Below, piece by piece: positions 1 through 9,258 of a stretch of 64,000 bases of DNA (position 1 is the stretch's first letter; each line of letters starts with the position of its first letter). A program made the position numbers and the translations under genes. The notes beneath the pieces are model-generated. The model had not been told where the DNA came from and did not search any database. It saw only the letters and a program-made list of their open reading frames with translations. Source of the stretch: Ktedonobacter racemifer DSM 44963 (GTDB lineage: Bacteria > Chloroflexota > Ktedonobacteria > Ktedonobacterales > Ktedonobacteraceae); NCBI RefSeq assembly GCF_000178855.1, contig NZ_ADVG01000003.1:1488001-1552000 (forward strand), given 5' to 3'.

Positions 1-140
1 TCGCGCTAACTCTGCATCGTACCTTTGAACCGGAAGAGTCTCCTGCTCCCGAGGCCCTTGATAAGGCAATGCAAATCTTTAATCAATTACTGGACCAATT
101 TGCCAACGCTATCCAACACCAATATAAGGAGATAGAATAG
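1..140 (+). CDS. C-terminal end of an upstream gene, probably a TetR-type regulator (partial)
   Basis: An open frame enters from the left edge and ends at TAG 138-140. The 45 visible residues are helical and charged (they include ALDKAMQIFNQLLDQF), which fits the C-terminal ligand domain of a TetR/AcrR repressor. No DNA-binding domain is visible, so the family is an inference. The stop lies two bases before the ATG of the ABC ATPase, so the two genes are almost certainly co-transcribed. A TetR gene directly ahead of a drug-export ABC operon is a common arrangement. The ATPase ribosome binding site (AAGGAG, 127-132) lies inside this gene. Confidence 0.5.
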   Translation, partial: ALTLHRTFEPEESPAPEALDKAMQIFNQLLDQFANAIQHQYKEIE

Positions 141-142
141 TC

Positions 143-1075
143 ATGACAATTGCGATTGAAGTCGCTGGTCTGGTCAAAGCGTTTGGCCAGACGCGCGCGC
201 TGAATGGACTTAATTTGTCCGTGCGTGCTGGTGAAGTGCATGGCTTCCTGGGTCCCAATGGAGCCGGAAAAACCACGACCCTGCGTATATTGCTCGGTCT
301 GCTGCGTGCTAATGCTGGCTCAGTTCGGCTGCTCGACGGAGACCCGTGGGAGGATGCTATCAAGCTGCATCGCCGTCTCGCCTATGTGCCCGGGGATGTC
401 ACGCTGTGGCCCAACTTCTCTGGTGGTGAGATAATTGATCTGCTTGGCCGCTTGAGAGGTGGACTTAATCCTCAACGCCGTGCGGAACTACTGGAGCGAT
501 TTGAGCTTGATCCAAGGAAAAAGGCTCGTACTTACTCGAAAGGGAATCGGCAGAAGGTTGCCCTGGTCGCGGCGCTGGCTTCCGATGTGGAGCTTCTCAT
601 TTTGGATGAGCCAACTTCCGGTCTCGACCCACTGATGGAGGCCGTGTTCCGTGATTGCATCGCGGAGGAGCGCCGGAAAGGGCGTACTGTCTTGCTCTCC
701 AGTCACATTCTCGACGAGGTGGAAGCCCTCTGCGACCGGGTTAGCATCATTCGCAATGGTCAAACGGTGGAGAGTGGGGCGCTGTCCGAACTACGCCACC
801 TCACACGAACCTCACTCAGAGCTGAACTGGCGACGGCCCCATCCGGGTTGGCCGAGTTGCCCGGCGTGCATGACTTGCGGGTCGAGGGGAGCCAGGTGCG
901 CTGCGAGGTAGATACCGCTGAGCTGAACGATGTGCTGCGCTACCTTACCTCGGTTGGCCTGCGAAGCCTGGTAAGCCAGCCACCGACCCTGGAGGAATTG
1001 TTCTTGAGACATTACCAGACGCAGGAATCGGCGGACAATGGTTCGCGTAGCAGGTCCGTGGAGATATCTAAATGA
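143..1075 (+). CDS. ABC-2 type transporter ATP-binding protein
   Basis: This is the cytoplasmic ATPase subunit of an ABC exporter. The 310 residues show Walker A GPNGAGKTT at 37-45, a divergent signature (YSKGNRQ, about 132-138, in place of LSGGQ), Walker B LLILDEP at 152-158, and an H-loop SSHILDE near 190. The C-terminal 90 residues are the extra domain typical of drug-resistance ATPases of the DrrA/CcmA kind. The start has AAGGAG at 127-132. The stop overlaps the permease start by four bases (ATGA), so the two are translationally coupled. The substrate cannot be told from sequence; an antibiotic or lipid-like compound is the usual inference for this family. Confidence 0.93.
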   Translation: MTIAIEVAGLVKAFGQTRALNGLNLSVRAGEVHGFLGPNGAGKTTTLRILLGLLRANAGSVRLLDGDPWEDAIKLHRRLAYVPGDVTLWPNFSGGEIIDLLGRLRGGLNPQRRAELLERFELDPRKKARTYSKGNRQKVALVAALASDVELLILDEPTSGLDPLMEAVFRDCIAEERRKGRTVLLSSHILDEVEALCDRVSIIRNGQTVESGALSELRHLTRTSLRAELATAPSGLAELPGVHDLRVEGSQVRCEVDTAELNDVLRYLTSVGLRSLVSQPPTLEELFLRHYQTQESADNGSRSRSVEISK

Positions 1076-2664
1076 AGACACTTGTTGGCACCGGCTCGCT
1101 GATCCGCTTGATCTTGCGGCGGGACCGGCTCATACTACTCATCTGGATCGTGGCGTTGGCAGCACTCACGGTTGGAGTCGCGGCAGCCTTACCCAAAACG
1201 TATCCCACCGTTGAGGCGCGCCAGGCATTCACCAACGAGACGACAAACAATCCAACGGAGATCATAATGATAGGACCCGTGTTTGACCCATCCATTGGCG
1301 GCCTTACAGCGTGGCGAACACGAGGCTGGGGCTTGCTTGGATTAGGCCTGGCAAGCCTGCTTACGGTCATTCGTCATACTCGCACTGAAGAGGAATCTGG
1401 CCGACGTGAACTATTGGGTTCGACTGTGGTTGGTCGGCACTCGGCCTTATCGGCCAGCCTGATCGTGACGCTTGCCGCTAACCTGATGGTGGCCGCTCTT
1501 ATCGCCTGTGGATTGTTTGGCCTGGGTCTTCCAGCCTCCGGATCTATCGCGCTTGGATTATCGTTCGCCGCCGCCGGGTGGATTTTCGCCGCGCTGGCAG
1601 GCGTCATAGTTCAGTTGACGACAAGTGCTGGAACAGCCAGGGGAATCGCGGGTGCCTTTCTGGCCCTGTTCTATGTGTTGCGTGCCTTAAGCGATATGCC
1701 TGGCGCCTCCTGGCTGGTGTGGCTGTCGCCATTCAGTTGGGCTGAGGGGGTGAGGCCCTTCGCTCACGAATCCTGGGGCTTATTCGCACCTATGATTGGC
1801 CTTGTCATCATACTCATTGCTGTGGCCTATGTACTTGCCTCACGACGCGACCTTGGCGCTGGCTTACTGCCATCACGGCTCGCCTCTGCTACGGCCTCAC
1901 CAGGCTTGCGGAACGCCCCTGCTCTGACCTGGCGACTACACCGGGGGACGCTACTTATCTGGGTTATCGCCTTTGCCGGGTTTGGTGCGGCTCTAGGTGG
2001 TGTTGCTCAGGGCGCGACAGAGCAGTTGAACGCCAGTAGCCAGCTCAACGCGCTGATTACTAATGTGGGCACTAACGCGCGCCCGGTCGATGGCTTTTTT
2101 GCCCTGATCATCTATCTACTGACCCAGGCACTCTCAGTGTACGCGATCCAGACCACGTTACGATTGCGCTCTGAGGAGACGGCAACGCATGCTGATCTTG
2201 TCCTGGCCACCCCAGTTAGTCGTGTACAGTGGGTAACCAGTCACCTGCTTCTGGCGTTTGCTGGTCCAGCGGTCGTATTGGGCGCGCTTGGCCTGGCGAT
2301 GGGCCTTGTATATGGAATGAGCACGGGCAACCTGGCTTATGAGCTTCCTCGCCTCTTGCTTGCCACACTCGTACGGCTGCCATCAGTCTGGGTGCTGGTT
2401 GGAATTACGATGGCCTTATATGGCTTCTGGCCTCGCGTGGCAGGGTTCCTGAGTTGGGTTATACTGGCGGGATTCCTGGCCCTGGAACTACCTGTCGAGC
2501 TGCATTTAGCAAGCTCATTCTTATTGATCATTTCGCCGTTTGTCTACGCTCCCCGCCTGCCAGCCGCGCAACTGAGCATCGCGCCTCTCGTCGGCCTGGT
2601 CTGTGTAACCGCGATACTCACCCTCGCCGGGTTGCTCGGCTTCCAGCGCCGGGATGTTAGATGA
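1072..2664 (+). CDS. ABC-2 type transporter permease, two fused six-helix halves
   Basis: This 530-residue integral membrane protein has about twelve hydrophobic segments in two similar halves: an N-terminal unit from about residue 15 to 260 and a second from about 290 to 525. This matches the exporter-of-polyketide-antibiotics permeases (COG3559 type), in which two ABC-2 permease units are fused. It pairs with the ATPase just upstream, overlapping it by four bases. No cytoplasmic catalytic domain is visible. The pair probably exports a small amphipathic compound, but the substrate is unknown. Confidence 0.88.
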   Translation: MKTLVGTGSLIRLILRRDRLILLIWIVALAALTVGVAAALPKTYPTVEARQAFTNETTNNPTEIIMIGPVFDPSIGGLTAWRTRGWGLLGLGLASLLTVIRHTRTEEESGRRELLGSTVVGRHSALSASLIVTLAANLMVAALIACGLFGLGLPASGSIALGLSFAAAGWIFAALAGVIVQLTTSAGTARGIAGAFLALFYVLRALSDMPGASWLVWLSPFSWAEGVRPFAHESWGLFAPMIGLVIILIAVAYVLASRRDLGAGLLPSRLASATASPGLRNAPALTWRLHRGTLLIWVIAFAGFGAALGGVAQGATEQLNASSQLNALITNVGTNARPVDGFFALIIYLLTQALSVYAIQTTLRLRSEETATHADLVLATPVSRVQWVTSHLLLAFAGPAVVLGALGLAMGLVYGMSTGNLAYELPRLLLATLVRLPSVWVLVGITMALYGFWPRVAGFLSWVILAGFLALELPVELHLASSFLLIISPFVYAPRLPAAQLSIAPLVGLVCVTAILTLAGLLGFQRRDVR

Positions 2665-2711
2665 ATAGCCTATGGGCGTGGACCGACGCGTGCTTTAGCA
2701 GCGTCAGAAGC

Positions 2712-3758
2712 CTACTTCTTGTCCAGGCTTTTATTGATCTGTTTGACGATGCCGGGACCTTCGTAGATGAAGCTGGTATAGATCTGGATCAGGCTGGCGC
2801 CCGCGTCAAACATACTCCTGGCGTCGTCTGGACCGAAGATGCCGCCGACGCCGATGACTGGAATCTTACCGTCTAGCGTCTGGCAGAGGTAGCGCACGAT
2901 CTCCAGGGAGCGTGTGTGCAGTGGACGCCCGCTCAGTCCGCCAGCCTCGCTGGTGCTGCGCGTCAGGCCCTCGCGCGCGAGGGTGGTGTTGGTGGCGATG
3001 ATGCCCCGAATGCCACGCGCCAGGCAGACTTCAATGACGTCGTCGATCTGCTCCTGGGTGAGGTCGGGCGCGATCTTGACCAGGACTGGCTTCGGTGTTG
3101 TTCCCTTCTCTGATGAGATGCCCTGTGTCTCCTGGACGACGGCGTGGAGCAGGCGATCCAGTGGCTCTTTATCCTGGAGCTTGCGCAGGCCGGGCGTGTT
3201 GGGTGAACTGACGTTGACGGTGAAGAAGTTGGAGAAGTCGTGCAGTTTGCGTAGGGAGTAGAGATAGTCTTCAATGGCCTCCTCTTGAGGCGTAACCTTA
3301 GATTTGCCGATGCTCCAGCCAATGGGAATCGAGGGACGAGGAAGTCGGGAGAGTCGCTTGGCAACGGCGTCGGCTCCATCATTAGGAAAACCCATGCGGT
3401 TGATGAGGGCGTCGTTCTCTGAGAAGCGGAAGATGCGTGGCCGCTCATTGCCGGGCTGGGCATAGCGCGTGACCGTTCCAGCTTCGATAAAGCCAAAGCC
3501 CATCGCGGCCAGCGCCGGAAGCGCAATCCCATTTTTGTCTACGCCGCCCGCCAGGCCAACCGGATTGGGAAAATGTACGCCAAAGACATCGCGTGCCAGG
3601 CCGGGTGAGTTGTACGCGTTGGCTACCTCGATAGTCTTGAGCAGAGCTGGATAGTGAGAGATCCAGGCCAGGCGGTCCATCAACCAGTGGTGCGCGTCCT
3701 CCGGGTCACCAGCGGATAAACGATACATAACAGGGCGAATAAGGGATTTATATAGCAT
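2712..3758 (-). CDS. pyrD: Dihydroorotate dehydrogenase, quinone-dependent (class 2)
   Basis: The enzyme oxidises dihydroorotate to orotate in pyrimidine synthesis, passing electrons through FMN to membrane quinone. The 348 residues cover the class 2 fold. An N-terminal helical membrane-association segment (1-50) is followed by GLAGGVDKNG (68-77) and the active-site segment NVSSPNTPG (182-190), whose serine is the class 2 catalytic base. The phosphate-binding part GVGGIFGPDDA comes near the C-terminus. The gene is divergent from pyrC, so two consecutive steps of one pathway sit back to back. A GGAG-type ribosome site lies just upstream of the ATG. Confidence 0.96.
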   Translation of the reverse strand: MLYKSLIRPVMYRLSAGDPEDAHHWLMDRLAWISHYPALLKTIEVANAYNSPGLARDVFGVHFPNPVGLAGGVDKNGIALPALAAMGFGFIEAGTVTRYAQPGNERPRIFRFSENDALINRMGFPNDGADAVAKRLSRLPRPSIPIGWSIGKSKVTPQEEAIEDYLYSLRKLHDFSNFFTVNVSSPNTPGLRKLQDKEPLDRLLHAVVQETQGISSEKGTTPKPVLVKIAPDLTQEQIDDVIEVCLARGIRGIIATNTTLAREGLTRSTSEAGGLSGRPLHTRSLEIVRYLCQTLDGKIPVIGVGGIFGPDDARSMFDAGASLIQIYTSFIYEGPGIVKQINKSLDKK

Positions 3759-3836
3759 GAGCTCCTATCTCTCCAAACTCATCAAGCAATAGAGCAGCGT
3801 TTCAAGTATAATGGTAATTCAAGAAATGGGCAATAG

Positions 3837-3901
3837 GAGGTGAGTGTATGGGTTCTGTTTGCTAGCTGGAGGCCAGCAAACAGAACCCATACACTCACCT
3901 C
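3837..3901. repeat. Perfect 27-bp inverted repeat in the pyrD-pyrC intergenic region
   Basis: Arms 3837-3863 and 3875-3901 are perfect reverse complements around an 11-base loop. The repeat lies inside the divergent region, ending about ten bases before the pyrC ribosome site, so it would form a very stable hairpin in the pyrC 5' untranslated RNA. A TATAAT box at 3807-3812 lies upstream of it. The position suggests either control of pyrC or a member of the general hairpin class seen between genes throughout this window. Confidence 0.85.
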
Positions 3902-3919
3902 AGGTATAGAAGGAGAGAG

Positions 3920-5224
3920 ATGGGTATGTTGATTCGTCATGGGCTTGTGGCCTCGACATATGCGCCGACGCGGCTCGATATTCGTGTGCAGAATGAAAGT
4001 ATTGTCCAGATTGCGCCCGAACTTACGCCTGAGCCGGGTGAGGATGTGATTGACGCCGAAGGCCTGCTGGTTCTGCCTGGTTTTATTGATACGCATGTGC
4101 ATTTTCGTGATCCCGGCGCGACCCACAAAGAGGATTTTTATACGGGAACAATGGCCGCGCTGGCGGGCGGTGTGACTACTATTCTGGATATGCCCAATAC
4201 ACAACCGCCAACCGATAGTCTGCCGCATCTGACCGAAAAGGCCGCCATCGCTGGCTCCAAGGCCGTGGTCGATTATGGTTTCTACCTTGGCGCGACCGAT
4301 ACCAATATCGAAGAGGCCGCCACCATCGCGCGCGAGGTCGCGGCCATGAAGCTCTATATGGGTTCCTCCACTGGCTCGCTGTTAGTGACCGAGTTTTCTC
4401 CCATCTACCGCCATTTCTCGACCTTTCCCCTGGAGAAACCCATTGTTGTTCATGCTGAGGACGAGCAATCGCTCAAGTATTTTGGCGCGTTAGGCCTGCA
4501 AGACCATAACCAGGCGCGTCCCCCCGTCAGCGCGCAGATCGCTTTGAGCCGAGCTATTGCCATCGCTGAGAAGACCGGACGGCGTCTCCACGTTGCGCAC
4601 ACCACCACCCAGCGTGAGATGGAACTGATTCACGAGGCCAAGCAGAAGGGGGTACGCGTCACTTGCGAGGTCACGCCTCTGCACCTCTTCTTGAACGAGG
4701 AGGACCAGCATCGCCTGGGCAACTTTGGCAAGGTCAACCCACCCTTGAGAAGCAAAAGCGATCAGGCGGCGCTCTGGCGCTACTTCAACATCGTTGATAC
4801 CATCGGTACCGATCACGCTCCCCATACCCGTGAAGAGAAGGAACAGCCGTACAGCAAGGCACCATCGGGTATGACGGGTGTGCAGACCATGCTTCCCCTG
4901 CTGCTCAATGCCGTAAGCCAGGGCAAAGTCAGCCTGGAGGCTGTCATTGAACGCTGCGTCGTCAACCCGGCGGAGATCTTTGGTCTCAAGACCAAGGGCG
5001 CGTTACAGGTGGGGAAGGATGCCGATATTGTCCTGGTCAATCCCGAAGAAGAGTACGTCATTAGCAACGAGCAGATTCTCTCGCGCTGTGGCTGGACTCC
5101 TTTCGCTGGAACGCATATCAAGGGCAAGATCCAGCGCGTCTTCGTGCGTGGTAACCTGGCTTATGACCAGGGGAGAGTGCTTGTCCAGCCTGGCAGCGGC
5201 AAACCAGTCGCTTACCAGGGATAG
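3920..5224 (+). CDS. pyrC: Dihydroorotase (type I, amidohydrolase family)
   Basis: The enzyme interconverts carbamoyl-aspartate and dihydroorotate, step three of pyrimidine synthesis, with a binuclear metal centre. The 434-residue protein has the signature GFIDTHVHFRDPG at about 54-66, which carries the metal histidines, and the second signature GTDHAPHT near 296-302. Length and motifs fit type I dihydroorotases of bacteria and archaea. Allantoinase is the close alternative, but divergence from pyrD favours dihydroorotase. The ribosome site GGAGAG lies just before the ATG. A hairpin terminator follows at 5244-5283. Confidence 0.93.
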   Translation: MGMLIRHGLVASTYAPTRLDIRVQNESIVQIAPELTPEPGEDVIDAEGLLVLPGFIDTHVHFRDPGATHKEDFYTGTMAALAGGVTTILDMPNTQPPTDSLPHLTEKAAIAGSKAVVDYGFYLGATDTNIEEAATIAREVAAMKLYMGSSTGSLLVTEFSPIYRHFSTFPLEKPIVVHAEDEQSLKYFGALGLQDHNQARPPVSAQIALSRAIAIAEKTGRRLHVAHTTTQREMELIHEAKQKGVRVTCEVTPLHLFLNEEDQHRLGNFGKVNPPLRSKSDQAALWRYFNIVDTIGTDHAPHTREEKEQPYSKAPSGMTGVQTMLPLLLNAVSQGKVSLEAVIERCVVNPAEIFGLKTKGALQVGKDADIVLVNPEEEYVISNEQILSRCGWTPFAGTHIKGKIQRVFVRGNLAYDQGRVLVQPGSGKPVAYQG

Positions 5225-5243
5225 ATGGGGGAGCGGGGTAAGA

Positions 5244-5283
5244 TGTGAGGGATAGCTCTTCATATAAGGAGCTATCCCTCACA
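5244..5283 (+). terminator. Hairpin downstream of pyrC
   Basis: Arms of 15 bases (5244-5258 and 5269-5283) are perfect complements with a ten-base loop, 20 bases after the pyrC stop. A short T-rich stretch (ACTTTATTTG) follows. It probably ends the pyrC transcript. Confidence 0.7.
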
Positions 5284-5384
5284 CTTTATTTGCTCCTTGA
5301 CACACGTCAATTCATGATATATATTTACCTCGCAACAAGGTCATCCCAAAAAGGGGTGGCCTGTTTTGTTTGGAAAAGACGGAA

Positions 5385-5423
5385 AAGAAGGCACTCCTGT
5401 TTTGACAGCAGGAGTGCCTTCTT
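5385..5423. terminator. Second hairpin between pyrC and the next gene
   Basis: Arms 5385-5399 and 5409-5423 are perfect 15-bp complements with a nine-base loop. The structure lies only 17 bases before the AAGGAG of the next gene, so it is part of that gene's leader or a second terminator. There is no T-run on the + side. Confidence 0.55.
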
Positions 5424-5453
5424 GTTGTCACAAAAAAGCAAAGGAGCGTTTTG

Positions 5454-5930
5454 ATGACCTCTAACCACGTTTCTATCGACACCCTACCAGCGGAAGAGGC
5501 CGCGAACTGGCTACAATCACACCTCACAACCTGGACAGCATATGCCTGCGCTCTGGCGCAACAGGGGAAGCTCAGCCCGGAAGATGCGGCGCGCCTCTTT
5601 ATGCAGCCAGTGTCGCTCACGGCTGGAGAGCAAGCCGACGCGCAGGTACTTGAGCGCCAGGCCAGGCAGAGCGCCACAGTCATGGTCTTGATGCATGGTG
5701 CCAGCAATGTCTCTCTGGAACGTGAAGACGATAGCTGGCTGTTAAAAGCCGCTTTGGGCGTGCTACGCGATCACCTAGACTCCTGGCACGTAGAACTGGC
5801 CTTTTTTGCCCACTGGCTAAACGAACAGGCACGCCTCGTGGGCCTGGCGAAGGGCATCGATTATACGACCTGGCTTGAGGGCGATGTATTGCACATGCGC
5901 TTAAGCTTGCTGGAGGCTGGCCAGGTCTAA
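5454..5930 (+). CDS. Hypothetical protein, 158 residues
   Basis: I do not recognise a family. The ATG at 5454 is chosen because AAGGAG (5441-5446) sits seven bases before it; a TTG one codon earlier is less likely. The protein is soluble, mostly helical, acidic, and rich in Trp, Leu and Ala, with no signal peptide or membrane segment and no obvious catalytic motif. It contains two histidine-bearing helical stretches (VLMHGASNV, ELAFFAHWLNEQARL). It stands alone between two hairpins, convergent with the acetyltransferase. Codon use is like that of its neighbours. Confidence 0.75.
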   Translation: MTSNHVSIDTLPAEEAANWLQSHLTTWTAYACALAQQGKLSPEDAARLFMQPVSLTAGEQADAQVLERQARQSATVMVLMHGASNVSLEREDDSWLLKAALGVLRDHLDSWHVELAFFAHWLNEQARLVGLAKGIDYTTWLEGDVLHMRLSLLEAGQV

Positions 5931-5954
5931 AAGTATGTTTGTCTGTAGAGCCGA

Positions 5955-6006
5955 TGCTACTTTCGTACGCACCTACAGCCTGAATGAGGTGCGTACGAAA
6001 GTAGCA
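5955..6006. terminator. Bidirectional hairpin between convergent genes
   Basis: Arms 5955-5974 and 5987-6006 are perfect 20-bp complements with a 12-base loop. It lies between the ends of two convergent genes and touches the stop of the acetyltransferase, so it probably serves both. Confidence 0.75.
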
Positions 6007-6009
6007 CGC

Positions 6010-7176
6010 TTAATATCTGCTATATAGGTAAGGGAGCTGTGGCGTGAACATGGTACGTAAGCGCACTTGTAGCTCAGGCGAGGAATCGCCCCATTCGCGT
6101 AGGGCGAAGGTCTCGGGATCGTGTGTGCCATAGACCAGGGCGGTAAGGCCCTGAATAGTTAGCTGGCAGTCAGCCTGAGTGGTGGCGTTGACATGCAGAG
6201 TGCCGTCGATGCTGGCGAAATGGTAGGAGCCGTTGTTCCAGGGGCAGATGGGATCGCTGATGCGGGCGCTAAACTCTCCCGCTCCGCAGTTCAGGCCGCC
6301 TATGCCTGCCACCGTGATGATGCGTGCCATGGGGGCCTCTTCTGCCTGGATCATAGGGCGCAGGTCGGGGAGCCAGGTCTCGGGGAACTCCGTGGGTGGC
6401 AGGTGGAGCTTAACGTGTTTGACCTGGTCGATATGGCGGGCGAACCAGGCGAGTAGCAAGTATTTGCCGGGGCTATCGTCGTAGAAGAAGCAGGGAACCT
6501 CCATCTCTCTATCCTCCTCTTCACCTGTAATAGTGTAGAGCATCATCGCACGTGGCTCACCACCGATGGTTGCGGTTGCTTGCCAGGAGGTATGTCCATA
6601 GCTCTTGGCTGAGGGATCGAGGGCCATGCCGTGTGTTTGCTGGTGCTGATGAGCCAGGTAGGCTTTTTGCGTGCTGAATCCATCACTATTTGAGGTGAGC
6701 TCTACATGTCCCTTGAGCTCTTTGCGCAGGAGTGGCGCGAAGGACTCAGCGGGGATGCGTACCGTGCGTGTTTGGGGGAATGTCGTATAGCCAAGGCGGT
6801 CGTAGAAGGACTCGCGGAAAGGGTAGAGATTAGAGAAAGGAATGCCCGCCTCGTGCATGTGATGCATGAGCGCGTTAAGTATCTGTCGCGAGTATCCGTT
6901 GCGCCTCGCCGCAGGATGGGTCACCACGCCCCACACAGCAGCGTTTGGGTAGAGCTTGCCGCGCACGTTTTGTATCATGGTGGAATAGGCCACACAGGCA
7001 AGAGGTTTTTCTTCGCGGAAGAGGCCCAGGATAGCCGCGTTTTTCATATAATCAGGCTGAGACCATTCCTCAAGCGAAGGGAGTGGTGGGGTGGACCTGA
7101 AGGCATAGCTCATAAGATCGCGTGAAACTATGAAGCGCTCGTCATCTGTAAGCTGGCGGATCGTGACCTGGCTCAA
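6010..7176 (-). CDS. GNAT N-acetyltransferase, Eis-like
   Basis: A 388-residue protein of the Eis architecture: an N-terminal GNAT domain (about 1-150) with the acetyl-CoA loop VTHPAARRNGYSRQIL near 85-102, a second degenerate GNAT unit, and a C-terminal SCP2-like domain from about 285. Eis enzymes acetylate aminoglycosides and other amines in the cytoplasm, often as hexamers. The terminal residues (LPYLYSRY) end in an aromatic residue, as the family uses its C-terminal carboxylate in catalysis. The gene is transcribed on its own, upstream of a convergent neighbour. The substrate is unknown. Confidence 0.85.
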   Translation of the reverse strand: MSQVTIRQLTDDERFIVSRDLMSYAFRSTPPLPSLEEWSQPDYMKNAAILGLFREEKPLACVAYSTMIQNVRGKLYPNAAVWGVVTHPAARRNGYSRQILNALMHHMHEAGIPFSNLYPFRESFYDRLGYTTFPQTRTVRIPAESFAPLLRKELKGHVELTSNSDGFSTQKAYLAHQHQQTHGMALDPSAKSYGHTSWQATATIGGEPRAMMLYTITGEEEDREMEVPCFFYDDSPGKYLLLAWFARHIDQVKHVKLHLPPTEFPETWLPDLRPMIQAEEAPMARIITVAGIGGLNCGAGEFSARISDPICPWNNGSYHFASIDGTLHVNATTQADCQLTIQGLTALVYGTHDPETFALREWGDSSPELQVRLRTMFTPQLPYLYSRY

Positions 7177-7217
7177 GGGTTGTCTCCTTTAACTTTGCCT
7201 ATTTGTTTTAGAATGCA

Positions 7218-7823
7218 TTAGAGCCAGCCCTTTTGTTCGGCCTTACGAGCGGCTTCGATGCGGTTGCGTACACCTAACTTCTGGATGGCGACCGAGAGAT
7301 AGTTGCGTACAGTGCCTTCGGAGAGAAAAAGTTTAGCAGCGATCTGGGCGATGCTCGCACCCTCGGTAGCGGCGGCCAGTACAGTGCGCTCTCGCTCTGT
7401 AAGTGGATTGCTTCCCTCGCTGAGGGCGGAGAGGGCCAGAGTTGGATCAACAACGCGCTCGCCAGCCATGGCGCGGCGAACCGCTGTAGCGAGTTGAGCT
7501 GAGGGGGCATCTTTGAGCAGGAAACCTACGACACCGCTCTGCATGGCCTGGCGTAGATAACCAGGACGCCCAAAGGTTGTGAGAATGAGTATGCGACAGG
7601 AGGGTAATTGCGCATGTAGAGAGGCGGCAGCGGTAAGTCCATCACATCCAGGCATCTCAATATCAAGTAGGGCGACATCAGGTTTACTCTCAAGTGCTTT
7701 AGGAAGCACTTCATCGCCGGACCCCGCTTCCGCTACAATCTCGATATCACCTTCTAGCGTGAGCAGGGCCGCGAGCGCACCACGTACCATGGCCTGGTCT
7801 TCTGCTAACAGTACGCGAATCAT
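7218..7823 (-). CDS. Response regulator, NarL/DesR type
   Basis: A 201-residue two-component regulator: a receiver domain (1-120) with Asp54 in LLDIEMPGCDG as the phosphorylation site, and a LuxR-type helix-turn-helix at about 140-198 (LTERERTVLAAATEGASI). It follows the histidine kinase gene on the same strand with 34 bases between them, so the two form a signalling pair. DesR-like regulators usually answer to membrane state or cell-envelope signals; that role is inference here. Confidence 0.92.
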   Translation of the reverse strand: MIRVLLAEDQAMVRGALAALLTLEGDIEIVAEAGSGDEVLPKALESKPDVALLDIEMPGCDGLTAAASLHAQLPSCRILILTTFGRPGYLRQAMQSGVVGFLLKDAPSAQLATAVRRAMAGERVVDPTLALSALSEGSNPLTERERTVLAAATEGASIAQIAAKLFLSEGTVRNYLSVAIQKLGVRNRIEAARKAEQKGWL

Positions 7824-7857
7824 AGTGAGAATTCTCCTCGATATTCTTATAGTCTAA

Positions 7858-9042
7858 TCATGACGTGGGTAGAGAGACTGTGAGGTGGAAGCCGCCTTTG
7901 AGGCCTGCTCCGGCTTCACATGTTCCACCCAGGGCTGCCACGCGCTCAGTGATGCCATGCAGTCCGTTCCCTTTGCTAGCGTTGCCTGTGGCTGGGCCGT
8001 CATTAGTAAGGATAAGACGTATCTCATGAGGATGCTGAGAAATACTTAAAGTGCAGTGTTGAGCCCGGCTATGTTTGATGACGTTGGTGACTCCCTCACG
8101 TATCACCCAGCCCAGAACGGCTTCAATGGTGGCTGGAAGCGTGTGAATAATTTTTTCGTCACCCTCGTAGTTATAGACGATACCTGCCGCGGCTAAAATC
8201 TCCTGCGCCCCCTGGATCTCGCTGGCAAGGGTGGGTTGGCGATAGCTGGTGACGGCCTGGCGAACCTCTTGCAGCGTCGTCCGTGCAACTTGCTCTATAT
8301 CCTTGACTTCAGTCGTGGCTCGCTCAGGCGCCATTATTAGCAGGCGTCCCGCCAACTCGCTTTTAAGCGCGATGAGCGAGAGGCTATGGCCTAGCAGGTC
8401 ATGTAGATCACGAGCTATGCGTAGCCGTTCATTCATTACAGCCAGGCGCGCGATCTCCTCTCGTGCCAGGCGTAGCTCCCGGCGAAGCGTCAAGGACCAG
8501 ACAATGGCCCTCACGACATAGCCGACCACGATGGTAAATATGATTGATCTGCCAATGCCTATCCAGGCGAAATGCACCAGCCAACCAGTCCCCACATTTA
8601 ACAGGACGAGCAGGATCAGTATCAGCGTGGTTTGACGCGTAGGAAAGCGCCCTCCGACATAGGAAGCTGTGAAGATGAAGAAGTCAAGCCAGTCGCTGGG
8701 ATCGCCATGCGAGACAAGCGGGAGCGTGAAGCTTAAGGCGGCCATGCCTACCAGAGGTAGCCAACTCCAAACGTGACTGCCAGGCGTTAGGGTTACCTCT
8801 CCCGTGAGGCGTTGGGCGTTCACCAGTGTCTCTCTAAGATAGAGCGTGAAGAAGAGTGCCACACCGAGGAAGCTAATAAACAGGATCGGTATCGGTGGAT
8901 GAGCCAGGTAGAGGCCTATTATGCCTGGGCTGAAGAAAGGCAACCAGATTACCCAGATCAGCCATAAGAGATAAGGTGAAGAGCCAGGAGCCTTCTCAAT
9001 CGTCTCTCTCTCTGAGCTTTGAATTTGTTGCGAGTCTAGCAA
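7858..9042 (-). CDS. Sensor histidine kinase, DesK/HisKA_3 type
   Basis: A 394-residue membrane kinase. Residues 22-185 hold five or six transmembrane segments without a large external domain. The dimerisation box RDLHDLLGHS carries the phospho-acceptor His214, and a HATPase domain fills the C-terminus (VTNVIKHSRAQ, GNGLHGITERV). The start is a TTG at 9042, supported by AAGGAGG nine bases before it (9053-9059); no ATG gives the full membrane domain. It precedes and presumably phosphorylates the response regulator at 7218-7823. Confidence 0.92.
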   Translation of the reverse strand: MLDSQQIQSSERETIEKAPGSSPYLLWLIWVIWLPFFSPGIIGLYLAHPPIPILFISFLGVALFFTLYLRETLVNAQRLTGEVTLTPGSHVWSWLPLVGMAALSFTLPLVSHGDPSDWLDFFIFTASYVGGRFPTRQTTLILILLVLLNVGTGWLVHFAWIGIGRSIIFTIVVGYVVRAIVWSLTLRRELRLAREEIARLAVMNERLRIARDLHDLLGHSLSLIALKSELAGRLLIMAPERATTEVKDIEQVARTTLQEVRQAVTSYRQPTLASEIQGAQEILAAAGIVYNYEGDEKIIHTLPATIEAVLGWVIREGVTNVIKHSRAQHCTLSISQHPHEIRLILTNDGPATGNASKGNGLHGITERVAALGGTCEAGAGLKGGFHLTVSLPTS

Positions 9043-9181
9043 ACTTCTGAAGCCTCCTTGCTACATAATGCTTAGCTTTATTTTACACTATCCGCATGAA
9101 AGAGAGAGTACTCTTTCTAGATGAATGAGGTGGCCAACATTTACTTATGATACGAATTTACGTGTATGTAGCTTCAGAGAA

Positions 9182-9233
9182 AGCAGGTTGGTGTTGGTTC
9201 CGGACGTTAGTCCGAAGCTCACACCAATCTGCT
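9182..9233. terminator. Imperfect hairpin after the membrane-protein gene
   Basis: Arms 9182-9194 and 9221-9233 pair with one wobble, and an inner stem is made by the TTCCGGAC/AGTCCGAA segments. It lies just downstream of the gene ending at 9259 (minus strand) and upstream of the histidine kinase, in a 216-base gap that holds no other coding signal. Confidence 0.6.
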
Positions 9234-9258
9234 GCTACTAATGATTCTACTGATGTGC

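Noticed and set aside
3807..3812. TATAAT as a firm pyrC promoter
   Set aside because: The -10 match is good but no acceptable -35 box is found 16-19 bases upstream, so it is mentioned only with the hairpin.
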